A DNA stretch of 64,000 bases from Apis mellifera (Eukaryota; Arthropoda; Insecta; Hymenoptera; Apidae). The position numbers were made by a program, and so were the translations under genes. The notes under the pieces were generated by a model, which had not been told where the DNA came from, made no database searches, and saw only the letters and a program-made list of their open reading frames with translations. This document shows positions 27,201 to 40,080 of the stretch, in pieces. Location of the stretch: assembly GCF_003254395.2 (NCBI RefSeq), contig NC_037644.1:613001-677000 (forward strand). The letters are read 5' to 3'. Every line of letters starts with the position of its first letter. Position 1 is the stretch's first letter.

Positions 27201-29272
27201 CATGATACAGAGTGATAGAAAGTTATGGTGTAAAATGTATAGGAATATTAAATCTGTCTGACGTTAGAAATATTAACGATGATGATGATTATTAATAAGG
27301 AAAAAATAATGAAGAAACGAAACTTGAATGTATATTTAATAATTTGGAATCAAGAATTATTGCAAGATATGATACTAATAATTTCTGATATTTGATTCAA
27401 TTATTTTATTTCACTAATTTCTCCATTAAATTTGCGAATCTGAGGACTGAAATAGAGTTTAATTGATAAAGTGAAATTAAAGTTCGGTTATTATTCGCAT
27501 CGATTAAAAGGCAAGAAGGAAGAGTAGAATTCTACGTAAACTTTTGTTGAATAGAAGATGGAAAATAATTTAAATGCCAATTCTTGCATTCCTCCAAGTT
27601 GAATAATTTGCAAATCTTCGTGTCGAAGATCGAGGTGATCACGATTTATAAAGTTGAAAATTTTACTTTGCTTGGTAAAATCAATTTGAAATTGCACAAC
27701 GACGTATCCTGATTTAAACGTAAAACTTTGGAGTAGTTTCGTTTCGTCGATTACACGCTTTCAATCGATTCGTTAACTGAATAGAGAATATTAGATATTC
27801 CAACCATTTTGCTCTCGATATCGACTTCAACGTCGCGTCCATCGATGTTTGGTTATCGGAGATGGACTTTGATCCAAATTCACCGATGCCCAACCTTTTT
27901 CCAATCATTTTTCCGTACTTGTTACGAAAGGATTTATCTCGATGAATTAATTATAAAGCGTATTCAAAGTATTTCAAAGGGAGAAAAATAATGGAAAAAG
28001 AAGAATCGAAGATAGATATTATTAATCAAAATATTTTTACCTTCACTTCCTCTTGAAATAATAGACTAAATACACAAATTCAATCTCTTCGAGTTCGCCT
28101 GTTTTGACGAGGGGAGATCAACTGAATAATGAACGGACAAACCGAAATCCTTTCCCCATGAAATCAATCGTGATATTTACAAAGTTTCAAATGTAAATAT
28201 AAATAGCGTATCCAGAGTTTCGATGCCTCGAACTATTTCATTGTCGTAGCTCGAAAAATTTAGGAAAAATTCATGAAAGGATGGAAATACGCTAAAGTAT
28301 GAATGAGAAAAGCATTCTTTAAAAAGCGAATATTTTTATATCTAAACTTGCGCGAATTCCTCCCCCCGATTAAAAATTTCGTTCTTTTATTTGAAATTCT
28401 CAAATATATGAAAGAAGAGTATTCGAAATCGAAGGAACGTGGAGAAATTAAATTAATTCGAAAAAAAATCGACAAATTACTACCTCGTATTATGATTTTC
28501 TCTTCTATTACTTTATTAATTAATATTTTGCTACACGCTAATGTTTCTATACGGTGAAATCAATCGAATGCTTACGGATCGTATTACACGCTTCAATTTA
28601 AATTGCTCACAAAAGCTTGAATTGCATTTCATACTTGTGCCGGAATATAAATTAAAATGTCAAAGGACACTTCGCTGTAATGCATTCGAATAGAAAAAAA
28701 AAAGAAAAGGAAAAAAAAAGTAGATATCACTTTCAGCGTCATTAGCAAAGCTTTGAACGCTTACATATATGAAGTATGGAGAAAACTCGTTTCCTAAATT
28801 GGAAGAGGGATAATCGAGAACTAATTGCATCTGGAAACCTATCGACGCCGCTGTCTCTTTCCCTCCAAAACATCGGGCAAAAATACTTTATTCAATTTAA
28901 GTTTCATGAAATTGAACATTGATCGAGTTTCACTCCGATATATATATCCATTATTTTGCTTAAATATTTCTTTTAATTCCATTAACATATCGTATAATTT
29001 TAATCGAATCAATTTGCCTTCCGAAATCGGACCTCTTTATTATTTAATCATTTAGATTATTTGACATAATGATAGAAACTTGATATTTCGCACAAATTAT
29101 GATTGACACTTATGGGGAAGGGTAGAGAGTTTAATAGAGCTGAAATTGAAGTTTGATCATTATTTGCTTTATTTTCAATTTTATCTTTTTATAATCTTTT
29201 CTTTTATTTAATAATTTATTTCACACATTTTCTTTAATTTTTTTCCTTTATCGTTGGAAAAAAAAACGTGTA

Positions 29273-29568
29273 CATTTCTTTCGAATATTTTTCCATTTAT
29301 AGAGAAAAGCAAGATAGAATAAAAGCTTGCAACGAACGCACAATAAATTTAGTTTCTTCCTCCATATAAATCATTATTTTCTATTATTCAAAGTTTCACG
29401 ATCGAATTGCAGAAACGTTTCATTTTTTTCGAATATTTTACCATTTATAGAGAAAAGCAAGATAGAACAAAAGCTTGAAAGGAACGCACAATAAATTTAG
29501 TTTCTTCCTCCATATAAATCATTATTTTCTATTATTCAAAGTTTCACGATCGAATTGCAGAAACGTTT
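29273..29568 (+). repeat. Tandem duplication, period 148 bp
   Basis: Copy 1 at 29273-29420 and copy 2 at 29421-29568 differ at only a handful of positions, so the duplication is recent. The unit includes TTTATAGAGAAAAGCAAGAT and TTTCACGATCGAATTGCAG. No coding content. Confidence 0.95.
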
Positions 29569-29689
29569 CATTTTTTTCTTCCGATCATTCTCAACGATAT
29601 TCCACAAATCTATTGAAATTAATAATAATAAATTTCCCTAACTTGTAGATACGTTCGAATGGAAAAACAAATTAAACCGCTCGGATTGA

Positions 29690-30010
29690 AAATCTGATCA
29701 GATCGAAATTGCCCCCGAAATTCGTGTTGAGCGTGAAAGCATCCGTGAGTTGAAATCGTTGACCAAAAAGCAGATTCGACCTGGTGGAAAACCGATTCAA
29801 TGGTTCGGACTCGTCGTGTTCCCGCAGAAACTTGTCTTTACTTACTCCATTTCTAAAACCGGTCGAATTCCACGCGAGCGAATAAATTACTCACCAGGGA
29901 CTCGATCGCGTCTCTCACGGAAATCTTCTCTGAAACAGCCCTATTTCCCTAATCGTCGTCCATCGATCGGTCGACCCGCATTTCTTAACGAGATAATTAA
30001 ATCATGCAAA
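29690..30010. other. GC-elevated island with minus-strand donor-like sites
   Basis: Minus-strand GTGAGT (near 29894) and GTAAGT (near 29846) sites are present, but the exons they would close are tiny or stop-containing. An 87-codon plus-strand frame from 29750 has a TTG start and no recognisable domain. Confidence 0.25.
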
Positions 30011-31700
30011 TGATCTCACTGGAATGTTCTCAAATTTTCGAACGATCGATCGTTAATTTTGTTGTCGTGATTTTTCTATTGCTCTACGTTTGCTGCAACA
30101 ATGATATTAATTAAAATTTATAGTTTATCGTTACTTATGATAATACAAAAAGAGACGTTGAATTTTTTATCGATAGAATTTTGTACGTGAATTTTTGGAT
30201 TATAGATTTTTTAATTCGACGTTGTAACGAAATTTTTATGACGATTCGAAAATCGTGTTCCTTAAAGTTGTAACTTTCCATTAAACTTATGTAAACTTTT
30301 GAAACTTGAATATGCAGAATAGGAGGTTCGAGATGATACACAGGTTGAAAGCAAATAAAGCAAAATCTTGGAATTTAAACAATCTCATCATAATTTGAAA
30401 ATATGAGAATAATCAAATGAGGAGAATATACTCGAGAATAGAAACAAAGAAATTCACCGATGTTTCAATAATTCCTCTTTTTAATCGTGTAAAGATAAAT
30501 TGCTAATTAATTCCAAATTTCGATAATAGATTTTTGAAGAAATTTTCATATTCGATATATATTTAGATTTTTAATTCTTATTTAAACGATACGAAGATTC
30601 CAATTCTGATCGTTTCGATCGAATATTTTAAAGAAATAACGTTAATGTTAAAAAGATTCTTTGGACACCATTGTGATCCTAGTAATGAATATGCGTAATA
30701 AATATATACAAGCAATACGATATTATTCAAATTTCACTACCAACGAATTATAATTACGAGTTTCAATTATATCACGAAGATATTAATAATATGTATATAT
30801 ACAATGTGTGTAACACAAAAGCACAAAAGTCCTCTACGTCCTAATTATCATTCTCGAGAAGAATTTTAAACATAGTGAATCGAACATGTAAATTTATCCA
30901 GATTGATCGAGCACGGTTAAAATTTCCAAAAGTTTTTGAATTATCAGAAAGGTATGGGAAAAAATTGTTATCGATAAAACCTTCCAAATGTGTTTTAATA
31001 TACGTTGTCAACTAGCTTCGAATATATTCTTCGCAAATTTTTTAAAAATCTTCTTTTTACCAATTTTAATGCTTCATTCGTAGAATAATCTAACGAGATT
31101 GAAATTTAAAAAAAAAGAAGAAAAAATAGAATCTTCGTAACTCACCAATTAACTTTTTCAATTTACCTTCCAATTCGTACAATTATAACGCGCGCTTCAA
31201 TGTCGCTTTCGCAAAGAGAAACTTCGCTGTTAACGAAATTTTAAAAAACGTATATTACGAGCAGCTTTTTAAAATAATATACAGTTTAACAACGTCGCGA
31301 GAACAAAGAAGCAAGTTGCTGCAAATTACATACTTGGCAGGATGTTGTAATGTATCTGAAGAAAGTGCGGCAACGTTTTCAAACTCGCGATATAAAACCA
31401 CGTTGCAACATTGTATCAAACACTTTTAACCTTTTCTAATATTCACAAATAGGAAATTACTCGTGCAATGGTAGCAGGCTGTAATACGCTTCGTAAAAAG
31501 AAAATAGAACGATGACTGAGAAACGATAAGATCGAACGGTGTTTAGAAATGCATCCATTCTCACCTCTCGCCACGCGTTTCTCGCACAATTATACGTCGA
31601 TTATCGATACTTATCATCACGACGTACAATAACGAAAGGAAAAACCGGGAGAAAAATAGGAGAGATGGAAGAACGAAGGATGTTCGCATGAATCACTTAC

Positions 31701-32195
31701 TCTCGATTTAAAATCAATCCCCTGAAAGAACACCAAAGGTGGAAGAGAAAGTATCCACTATTCCATCCACTTGCACTTCACACGCGTCGCGTGGTTCACC
31801 GGGTATTCACGAACAACCGCGTCCCAACATCGTCGACACTCGTTTCATTTCACCGCACTCGTCGCGAATCATCCCGAAAACAAACCCTTATCCGACGACG
31901 TACACCCCCGCTTATCCCTCGAGCCGGACACCTGTTCCTCTTTCCCTGCTTGCACGCGGCTCGCGAGCAGCATGGGTCAGTCCAGAAGGAGAAATCGACG
32001 CATCCGGTGTGTGTTTCCACTCGTGCTGTTGTTATTCGATTCCAAAGGGGTGGCAGTTTTTCCTTTCTTTCTTCTTAGGAGGTCGAATGGAATGGAGAGG
32101 AGACGTGGACTCGAGTGGAAAAGAGACGCGACGAAAACGAAAAGGCGCACGTTTAACGAGCGTGCTCGTGATGGCGTGGCGGATCGGCCGCGACT
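31701..32195 (-). promoter_or_regulatory. Probable promoter and noncoding first exon, minus strand
   Basis: A CpG-rich, roughly half-GC block stands out from its AT-rich surroundings. On the minus strand it contains an initiator-like TCAGT (32197-32193) and ends at a perfect splice donor: exon ...CGAGA then GTAAGTGATT (donor GT at 31700-31699). Between them lie short upstream ORFs, including a 34-codon one (31973-31869) and a 22-codon one overlapping its end, so the segment reads as an untranslated leader. Long open frames on both strands here are expected from the GC content and are not taken as genes. The downstream coding exons could not be identified; the Ras-GEF-like block at 134-233 has the right strand but lies 31 kb away. 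Confidence 0.45.
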
Positions 32196-33734
32196 GAATC
32201 GAGCCGACTCGGAACACGTCGGGCTTGAATGAGCGTGGCTGAGCGACGGAGACGGCCGAAGTGGGTCAGAGAGAGACGGCCAGCGCAGCGCTGGGGGTTG
32301 GAGTGGGCTGGTTAAGTGGGGCTAGGGTGGTCGGATAGAGAGGGAGATATCGTCGAGGAGCGGACAAGTTTCAGCCGGCTTTGATTATAATTATTAAATA
32401 TTTTTGAGCGAAAATTTCCTCGTTCCCTTTACGAGGATTATATTGCTGCGTATTCTTCTTATTTATTTGCGAACGAGTGATTTTTCTTGCGAATCTTGAG
32501 ATGTGCGTGCTCGATGCACAAAGGAAAGGAAAGATGATTTCTTATGAAAATAAAAGGATTCGTTGTGTGTGAAATTAAAATTCAATTTTACGGATTACAA
32601 TAGTAGGTGCAGATTCAAGGTAATTTAATTAGGGAATGAGTTTTCCATACGGGGTGAATATTAAAGAAAATTTTCAAAGATTCATAAATACTTTGACTTC
32701 CCGGAATGGATAATTTATATATCAGCGAGGGAAAACAATGAATGAATGAAAACATTTTCGTATTAATTTGAAATCTAATTTTGGTAACAAATTTTAAACG
32801 TGTCATTTTTCTTTGAAAATGATTCGATTAAATTTTTCATAAAGAATTAATTTTCGTATAATTGTTAAAAATTTTCACAATATTTCTTTTTTTAATTTTT
32901 TTTTAAATCAATAACAGATTAAAATATTAAACGAAAATACGAAATATTATGATTTTTTTTAAGTTTATCAAAATATAGAAATAAGACTTTGAAAAAAAAA
33001 TAAAGAGAGACATAATAATCCTACAAAGGAACGAAAGCGACGATATAATATACCGTATTATGACAAAAATGGAAAAGGAATTTCATCTTGTAACCTGAAA
33101 ACTGAATGCGATAATGCAATAATAAAAAAAAGAAAAGGGAATAAAGATGTCTACAAGGCAAAGAACGTAGCAAAGGAAGGAATAGTGGATACGTTAAAGG
33201 AAGAAACGGGCAAAGAAAGGGAAAATTTTAATAAGAACGAGAGGAAGGAAGTTATTTTAACCGAGCATAGGACCACTATGCTTTCATGAAGCTAAACGAG
33301 AAAAGAAGGAAATTGTAAGGATTCGGATATGGTAATAATATAAAGAAGAAAAGGAATATCACGTACAAAAGGAAAGCATTCGAGAAAACGTCATCGAGTA
33401 AGAAAATCTCTTGGTAATCCAAGAAATTTGTTTCAATTGTAAAAAATTAAAACGAAATTAGCAAAATTCAGTAATGCTGATTTAAGAATGGAAAGAAACA
33501 AATACTTTTCTACTACTTACAACTTACATTTTTCTACGATTTTCCCAAAGAAGAAAGAAAATTAGAAGCAATGGATAAATAACGATTTGTTATTTCTTTT
33601 TTTTTTCTTTTCGTGAGAAATTTTCCAATTGATTCGTCATTATTACGAGCCAATAACTAAAGGCATTTGACATTTTTACCCATTCCGGGAAAAGATTATC
33701 AAGATTCCTATAATAGATGTACTTGTAACGACAC

Positions 33735-33910
33735 TCGATCCCCCACGTGCATTATGTTCGGTTCGTGAAAGGCCACAAACACCACGTGCACAGCATGGAA
33801 ACCGACACAGACGAGTTTTTCAACCGACTCGCTCCTATTATATATACCCCGATGGAGAATTACACGCCGCCATGCGGCCACGCTCTCTTCGTGAATCCTC
33901 CTATTTGCAC
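33735..33910. other. Island with two CACGTG E-boxes
   Basis: CACGTG at 33744-33749 and 33783-33788, 39 bp apart (close to four helical turns), in a GC-elevated stretch. By established knowledge CACGTG is bound by bHLH-PAS and bHLH-Zip factors such as CLK/CYC. Occupancy is inference. Confidence 0.33.
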
Positions 33911-33950
33911 CAGTTTGCATAGAAATGAATGCGAATCACGTTCTCGTTTC

Positions 33951-33975
33951 TTCCTTTCTTCCTTCCTTCCTTATT
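33951..33975. repeat. TTCC-type microsatellite
   Basis: Irregular TTCC/TTCT tetranucleotide tract, followed by a 20-base T run near 34000-34019. Confidence 0.8.
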
Positions 33976-35261
33976 TTTCTTTTCCTTTCTTTCGGTTTTC
34001 TTTTTTTTTTTTTTTTTTTAACTTTAGACATCCACGCGTTAAATATTCTTTGTGTAAATTTGCAAATTTGGATTATTTGAATTGCGAGGCATAAAATGAG
34101 AAAGACCGGTCAGATCGCTCGCTGTTATTCCAAAGTAATTTTTGAAGATTATGTTATATGAATTTTCTTTAAAAATATTCAATGAAAGTATGTATCTATT
34201 AGAATGATTTTTATTTTCTTTATTTGAAAATGAAAAGTAGACTTTGAAATTATTGTATATTTGTAATATATAAATATAAAATTTATATATTACATATATT
34301 ACATATATTACAAATTTATATAATTATTTTGCTTTTTAGATTCAATATTAATAGAATCGGAGAAAATATTAAAAATATCCTCGACTTTAATTGTAATTCA
34401 ATTTTAGACAGACAAAATATTTTTATTTTACATTTCGCAAAGATGCAATTGTGAAGAATTTGCAAATCAAAATCAAATAAAAAAAAATGAAAGAATTACT
34501 TATGAATGCAACAGAAAACAAATTGTAACATATTTAAAAATATATTTAACTAGTATATTTTAAAATATAAATATGTATAAATTGAGCTATAATTAATGCA
34601 TTCAATAAGCATTTTCACCGATAAGAAATATGATATAATATTTTTAAATTTATTAAAATAAAATACATAGTGAAAAAAGCTCCCGGATGAAAGTTGTTTT
34701 ATAAATTGAAAAAACACGGGATATTGTGTTTAAAAAATATAAAACGTGGATGTAGACAACACACGGATCGGAATTTTATTGTTGAATTGTATTGTGATCA
34801 AATAATAAATTCAATTTTATATATATATATCAGAAATTGCAACTTATATTTTGGTTTGGTCGAATTAAATATAACAAACAAAAATTTTCAAAATATTAAC
34901 AACGTACTCTTTAAACGATATTGTAGTATTTAAAACGTTTGAAAAAAATGATTTTTTCCATCATGAAAATATAAAGTTACACAATTTAATTATTATTTAC
35001 TATTAAAATATCAAAATTATTAAATTGTGCAATAATTTCGTTCGCGAAAATATTCATAATTTCATATAGAATTTCAACATCGACGTATATGTTCATTTTT
35101 TTTTCTGTTGAAGAAATTCTTAAAAATACACAATCAAATGTAAAAATCAAATGGATTATGATGATATACACTAATGATACTTTTAATCGATCCAATAAAA
35201 TCCTCAATATTTTTTTTTAATTGCGATCAATATTATCGATTCGTTTCCCGTTGTATCGAAG

Positions 35262-35276
35262 TCTCTCTCTCTCTCT
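35262..35276. repeat. (TC)7 microsatellite
   Basis: Pure TC tract of 15 bases. Confidence 0.95.
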
Positions 35277-35519
35277 AAACGAAATAGTCGATAAAAATAA
35301 TAATGGAAATATGGATCGTCACAATTTTTCTCCATCCTCTATCGTGTCGCAAAAAGATTCGCCGTATAAACTTGCTTTATCCGGGAAAAGTCGATAGCGA
35401 GGCACTCCTATTTCAATCCACGAAACGAGCTTTAAAATTCATTAAACGCGAATAAAACGCTTATTAACCTAATAGAATGAAATTACGCACTTTCGAAATT
35501 AGCATCCCGCGAGGAAAAT

Positions 35520-35980
35520 CTTAGGAAGGAGTGAACGTTAACGCAATGGCGGCAAATTATCGGGGACGGCCCTCGATTACGCGTCAACGTCTACAAATAG
35601 CTGCCGCGTCTGCAGATCGTAATTAAGTTTCGCGTAATTGCATTTCGGCCACGTGGGGATGCGTGAATCCCGATCCCGATCGTGGTACAATTGCGCCTGT
35701 AAAACCCGATTCCCGTTTGACCGAGATTAACAAGGGAACCGGCCGATCTTCTTCGCCGATAAACGGCCGATCGAAACGGTCACGGACCAATTGATAATGG
35801 CATCGTCACGTGCCGCATTCGGCCGAGGATCAATAAAATGGCCTGGCCGTGTTGCGAATGCGAAACGCAATCCGGACTGTTGCAATCCGAATATGGAGGA
35901 TGGGGCAAACGACACACATTGTCGTGTCGCGTCGCGATGGACGTTTATTCGTCTCGATAAAAGATCGATCGTTAATTAGC
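35520..35980. other. GC/CpG-elevated noncoding island with two E-boxes
   Basis: About 450 bp of clearly higher GC, with CACGTG at 35650-35655 and 35807-35812 and homeodomain-like TAATTA strings at its edges. Sixty-codon frames on both strands have no recognisable content. Candidate enhancer or conserved noncoding element. Confidence 0.35.
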
Positions 35981-38900
35981 CGAATTATAATCGGACAATA
36001 CTCGGACACGATTATATATTTGGATTGGCGTATATATTGAAAATTAATTTACGTTTGTTTGAAGGAAATGAGAATTTCTCTTGTGAGATAAGTATTACGA
36101 AAATTATCGATTATATATAGATCGTTTAATTCATTCATGTTTAAAAATGGAAATAAGGATTTTAAATTAGTTAGAACGTCTTATTCGAAGGAATTCTTAA
36201 GTTATAAAATGGTAAGAGTGATCGGTCCTATATCCTGTTATATCAAATTTCTTGAATTCACGTTATATAGGTGAATGTCCAACTTCTGCTGACTCTGTAT
36301 GACCCTTAAGGGAACCTAGATTTGATATCAGATTCGAGATGGAAACGAATCGGGGACAATGGAAGTGGACACTATTCTGGTTAGTCGTCAAATACCAAAC
36401 ACATTTTCGAATAGAAACAAAGGATAATTAAACTGTTGGAAATAATACTTTTGGAAGAAATAAATAATTAGCGACAAAATCTAGAGATGATGCTCGGTAA
36501 TACTTACTCTGAGATTGACTGAGATTGACTATTTTAGATGACATTAATCTCATAGTGTTCTTCTATTATTTAACGTAAGTAAAGAGAGGAAAACTTGGAA
36601 GAAACTTGAGTAAAGAGATGATTAATCTTATGCTTACGATGTCGTTTACATCCATTTTTAATTTTACGTAATTGACGATGATCTAATGACAACGAGAAAT
36701 CTTTTGATTTAAAACTACAAAGTTTAAGTTTTTCTACGCGATATTTTAATATAATTGCACGTTGAGATGTGCAAATAAATATAAAAAATTCATTAATTGA
36801 ATCATTAATTTATTTTTTTTTCCAACATTGTATTCGATACAAGGCTGATAAATTTCTAATAGGTGTTATTAGAACGGAAACAACTTGTTTTGTTAATTAA
36901 CATGTTAATAATTCGTTTCCTCTTTTCTTACCATTAACTTTGACAATGATAAATTTCTATCATTTGTTACTGTGCCGGTTATTATCGAAACTAGTAATAC
37001 AAGTTCTCGATTAACTCGTTCTGTATCTCGTAGATTATGCATCTCAATGAGATTTTATGATAAATTGTTAATCTTATATATTTTGTAAATAAAACGATTC
37101 AGAATAACATTTATAAATAAATTTTACTTAAACTCTTTACAGACAAATTTGCATATTCTCAGAATAATTTTATAACTTATTTTCATATCAATTTGATCCC
37201 TTATTCTTTTATATGTTATTTTAGATCACTGTTTTAGGTGACAGTATGCACTTTTTGATGCAAATTTACAAATTTGAATACGTAAAAACACAAAAACCGT
37301 GCACAATTTTAGAATTATCGATCGCGATTGGATCGTGAAACAATTTCAATTGAGTTATTAAAATCGTAGAGACAATCGTAACGAACAATGTCTCTATTTT
37401 GTTGCGTTACGAGAAAGAAAAGTTTTGTGGGCAAAAAAAAAAAAAAAAGAAAAAAAAAATGCTGCAAACCGCTCGTGAATATTCATATGTTCGTGAGAAC
37501 GGGGAATGACAATTTATAGACTAACGGCACCAGTGTACTTCCGCTTTCGACGAAGAAAAAATCAATAATTTGAGTATTGCGATTCGCGTCGAAACGACCG
37601 AAATTCGTTTCGATTAAGTTTTGAGATTGGAGAAATGAAATTGAGTATATCCCTTGAAAATTCAGATTCAAATATCCCTTACTAGTAATAACAAAAAAAA
37701 TTTACAGTTTTGAAGTCATTATCTTTAGTTGCATATTTTAAGAGAATTTAACAGTTTTAGTGTTAAATAAATTCGAATTCGTTCTCCTTCAAAATCGTGG
37801 AAACATCTCTTTCAATATCGTATAGCATAAGTTTTTCGTTGTATATATAAAAAATGAATAAAATCTGATTGCAGAATTATATTCACTAATTCCATCGTAT
37901 ACATCTTTTCTAATTGTTAATCCAATGTTACAGAATTGGATCTCCGACAATTTTACTTGGATTTTTCAAACTTGGAAAACTCGAGGAGAAATGTGGAGGC
38001 AGGAAAGATGATCGAAGGATCTTCATTCGAGCTCAGCCAATGCAACAGCGACATTTTTTTCTCTGTTTTCTTCGTTCAATTTCGAGCCCATCGAACGTCA
38101 CTTCTAACATATTTTTTTTCCTCGATCGCGTAAATATCTTGGAGCACAGCTGTTGAATCGAGTTGGCGTTAGACGATCGCGTGTTTCACGGTGGACCAAC
38201 CCCTTAAATTTTCACGCGAAATGTAAATATGCGATTGAAAGAGAGGAAAGGTCGTACGTTCATATTTCTGGGGATCGATTGATGGAGGTCGCCGAGGAAG
38301 TTCTCGACTATTCTGGGAAAAACTGATTCATGAATAAATTTATATATCCAAAGTTTCGAAACAAATATGGCGACCGAGTCATCTTTGAAACTGAGTGCGG
38401 ATATAATATAAACGATTAATATTGCCAATATTGAAATTATTGACGACAGAATTTAATATTGCCAACGGAATTATTCAATTATATAATTTACCTCATTTTA
38501 TTACCTCGTATTGCTATAATTCAGATGATTCAGAGATGTACAATCCCTGCGAAAAGTATTCGCTCTTTAAAATGGAATAATATTTCTAAAATTGGATTAA
38601 AAAGTAAGATTTTTTAAAAATTTAGAGATAACAAATAGTTGAAAGAAATTTTGGAAAATTGGCAATAATAAAGATCGTTTCTTATTCGAGCCAATAAAAA
38701 GTTAAACGATCGAGTAATGAGAACTGTTGATGCGTAAAGAAGCAACGGATATCGAAAAATGTTTTCAATCTGTAAAGAAAAAAAGAAACGAAAGAAGTTC
38801 CATCTTTGCTCCACAATCGAGCAGAAACCACGAGAAAAACTATATAAGAATAATACAATAATAATTCGCGTGACAAAATATCTTGGGCAGAGAACAAATG

Positions 38901-39599
38901 AGAGAACTCGTTTGTAATTTCCAGTAACATGCTGATTTAATGGACGTTGTATGGATAAGAATTCTTTTAAGATTGTGTAATCTACACGAGCATAATAACC
39001 TGCTTTGATCATCAGTCACGTGCCACGGAAAGGTTAACGAGAATATCACGTCGCTGTCGGATTATTCTTACGAGAACGTTAACGAAATTTCATAAGTCTT
39101 TTTTCCATAATTGTCTCATCATCATTTATTCCCATTTTTCAATTTTTCCTACTAAATTATTTCCTGTTACATGATTTATTCATCTTTGAGAATAATTTTT
39201 TTAAATCCTTCGTTTAATTATTCATGATAAAACCGAGGATGAGAATATGATGTAGCTTTTACGTTTTTTTATCCGAAAATAATTATAAATAAATTAGACG
39301 CATAACTTTAGAAAATCTCGTAAAACTATTATTATTAAAAATCACACTTTCAATATCCTAATATAAAATCTATCAATCCAATTGATATTTGGCGTGAAAA
39401 AAAATTTTCCAAATTCAACATAATTAAAATAAACAAAAACCACATCTTTGCTTATTTTTTCTCTTCTCTTCCTCCATCATTATCGATTCGTGTAGATGAA
39501 ATTCATTTTCTCTAATAATCAGTGAAAAATAATTTTTATATTTAATTCAATTAAATGGAAACTTGGGAAACGATCTGAAAAATCAACCGAATCATCGAT

Positions 39600-39890
39600 C
39601 GATCAATCAACGAGTTTATAATCGGCCCTCGCATCGTGGAAAATGTAACGAGAATATCGATAATAAATGAGCGGATGCATGTTTCGCGGTTTGTTCAGGG
39701 AATAGTTTTGCAATCGAGCGCATGTCGATGACAGGTGTCCCTCACGAACGCATAGTTACGACCGCGAATCGCGTGACGTGCACCCTTGCTTCGGAGATAT
39801 CCTCGATCGACGATATTCGCTGTGCTGACAAATAACGTCCACGATAAACACGAGTGGTCAATTGTTTTCGTCGCAGATTTTCCCCAAAGG
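39600..39890. other. GC-elevated noncoding island
   Basis: CpG-rich and lies 180 bp before the CTCF-like site. A 68-codon minus-strand frame is not recognisable. Confidence 0.25.
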
Positions 39891-40066
39891 GAAGTGAACA
39901 AGCGTAATTACGATTTTTATATCTTTAATTATTTCTTCCTAATTAATTATCGTCATTTTGATGCAATTATTAAAAACTTACAAATTTTTAAATCAAATGT
40001 AGCTCGGTCTCGGAAATATTTGACTTTTCCACTGTAAAAGTTTCGCAATTTTTGGAATATCCGTGG

Positions 40067-40080
40067 CCACTAGATGGCAG
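40067..40080 (+). promoter_or_regulatory. CTCF-consensus site
   Basis: CCACTAGATGGCAG fits the core CTCF consensus CCAC-N-AGRKGGCRS at every position. It lies between the long noncoding region and the transporter/unknown-exon part of the window, a plausible place for an insulator. Binding is not shown by sequence alone. Confidence 0.5.

Larger units (their letters stand above)
24991..31700. other. Noncoding stretch, possible long first intron
   Basis: Between the transposon-like remnant and the minus-strand leader exon. It holds the islands at 26990-27200 and 29690-30010 and the 148-bp duplication. If the 31.7 kb donor is used, this is intronic. No downstream coding exon was recognised. Confidence 0.5.

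Noticed and set aside
29830..29900. Minus-strand microexons ending at GTAAGT and GTGAGT
   Set aside because: The exons would be about 7 and 35 nt, with weak acceptors; longer versions contain stops in all frames.
31739..32232. Two overlapping plus-strand frames of 152-153 codons
   Set aside because: Several frames on both strands are open across the same CpG-rich block, and the minus-strand donor and uORFs explain the region better as a leader exon.
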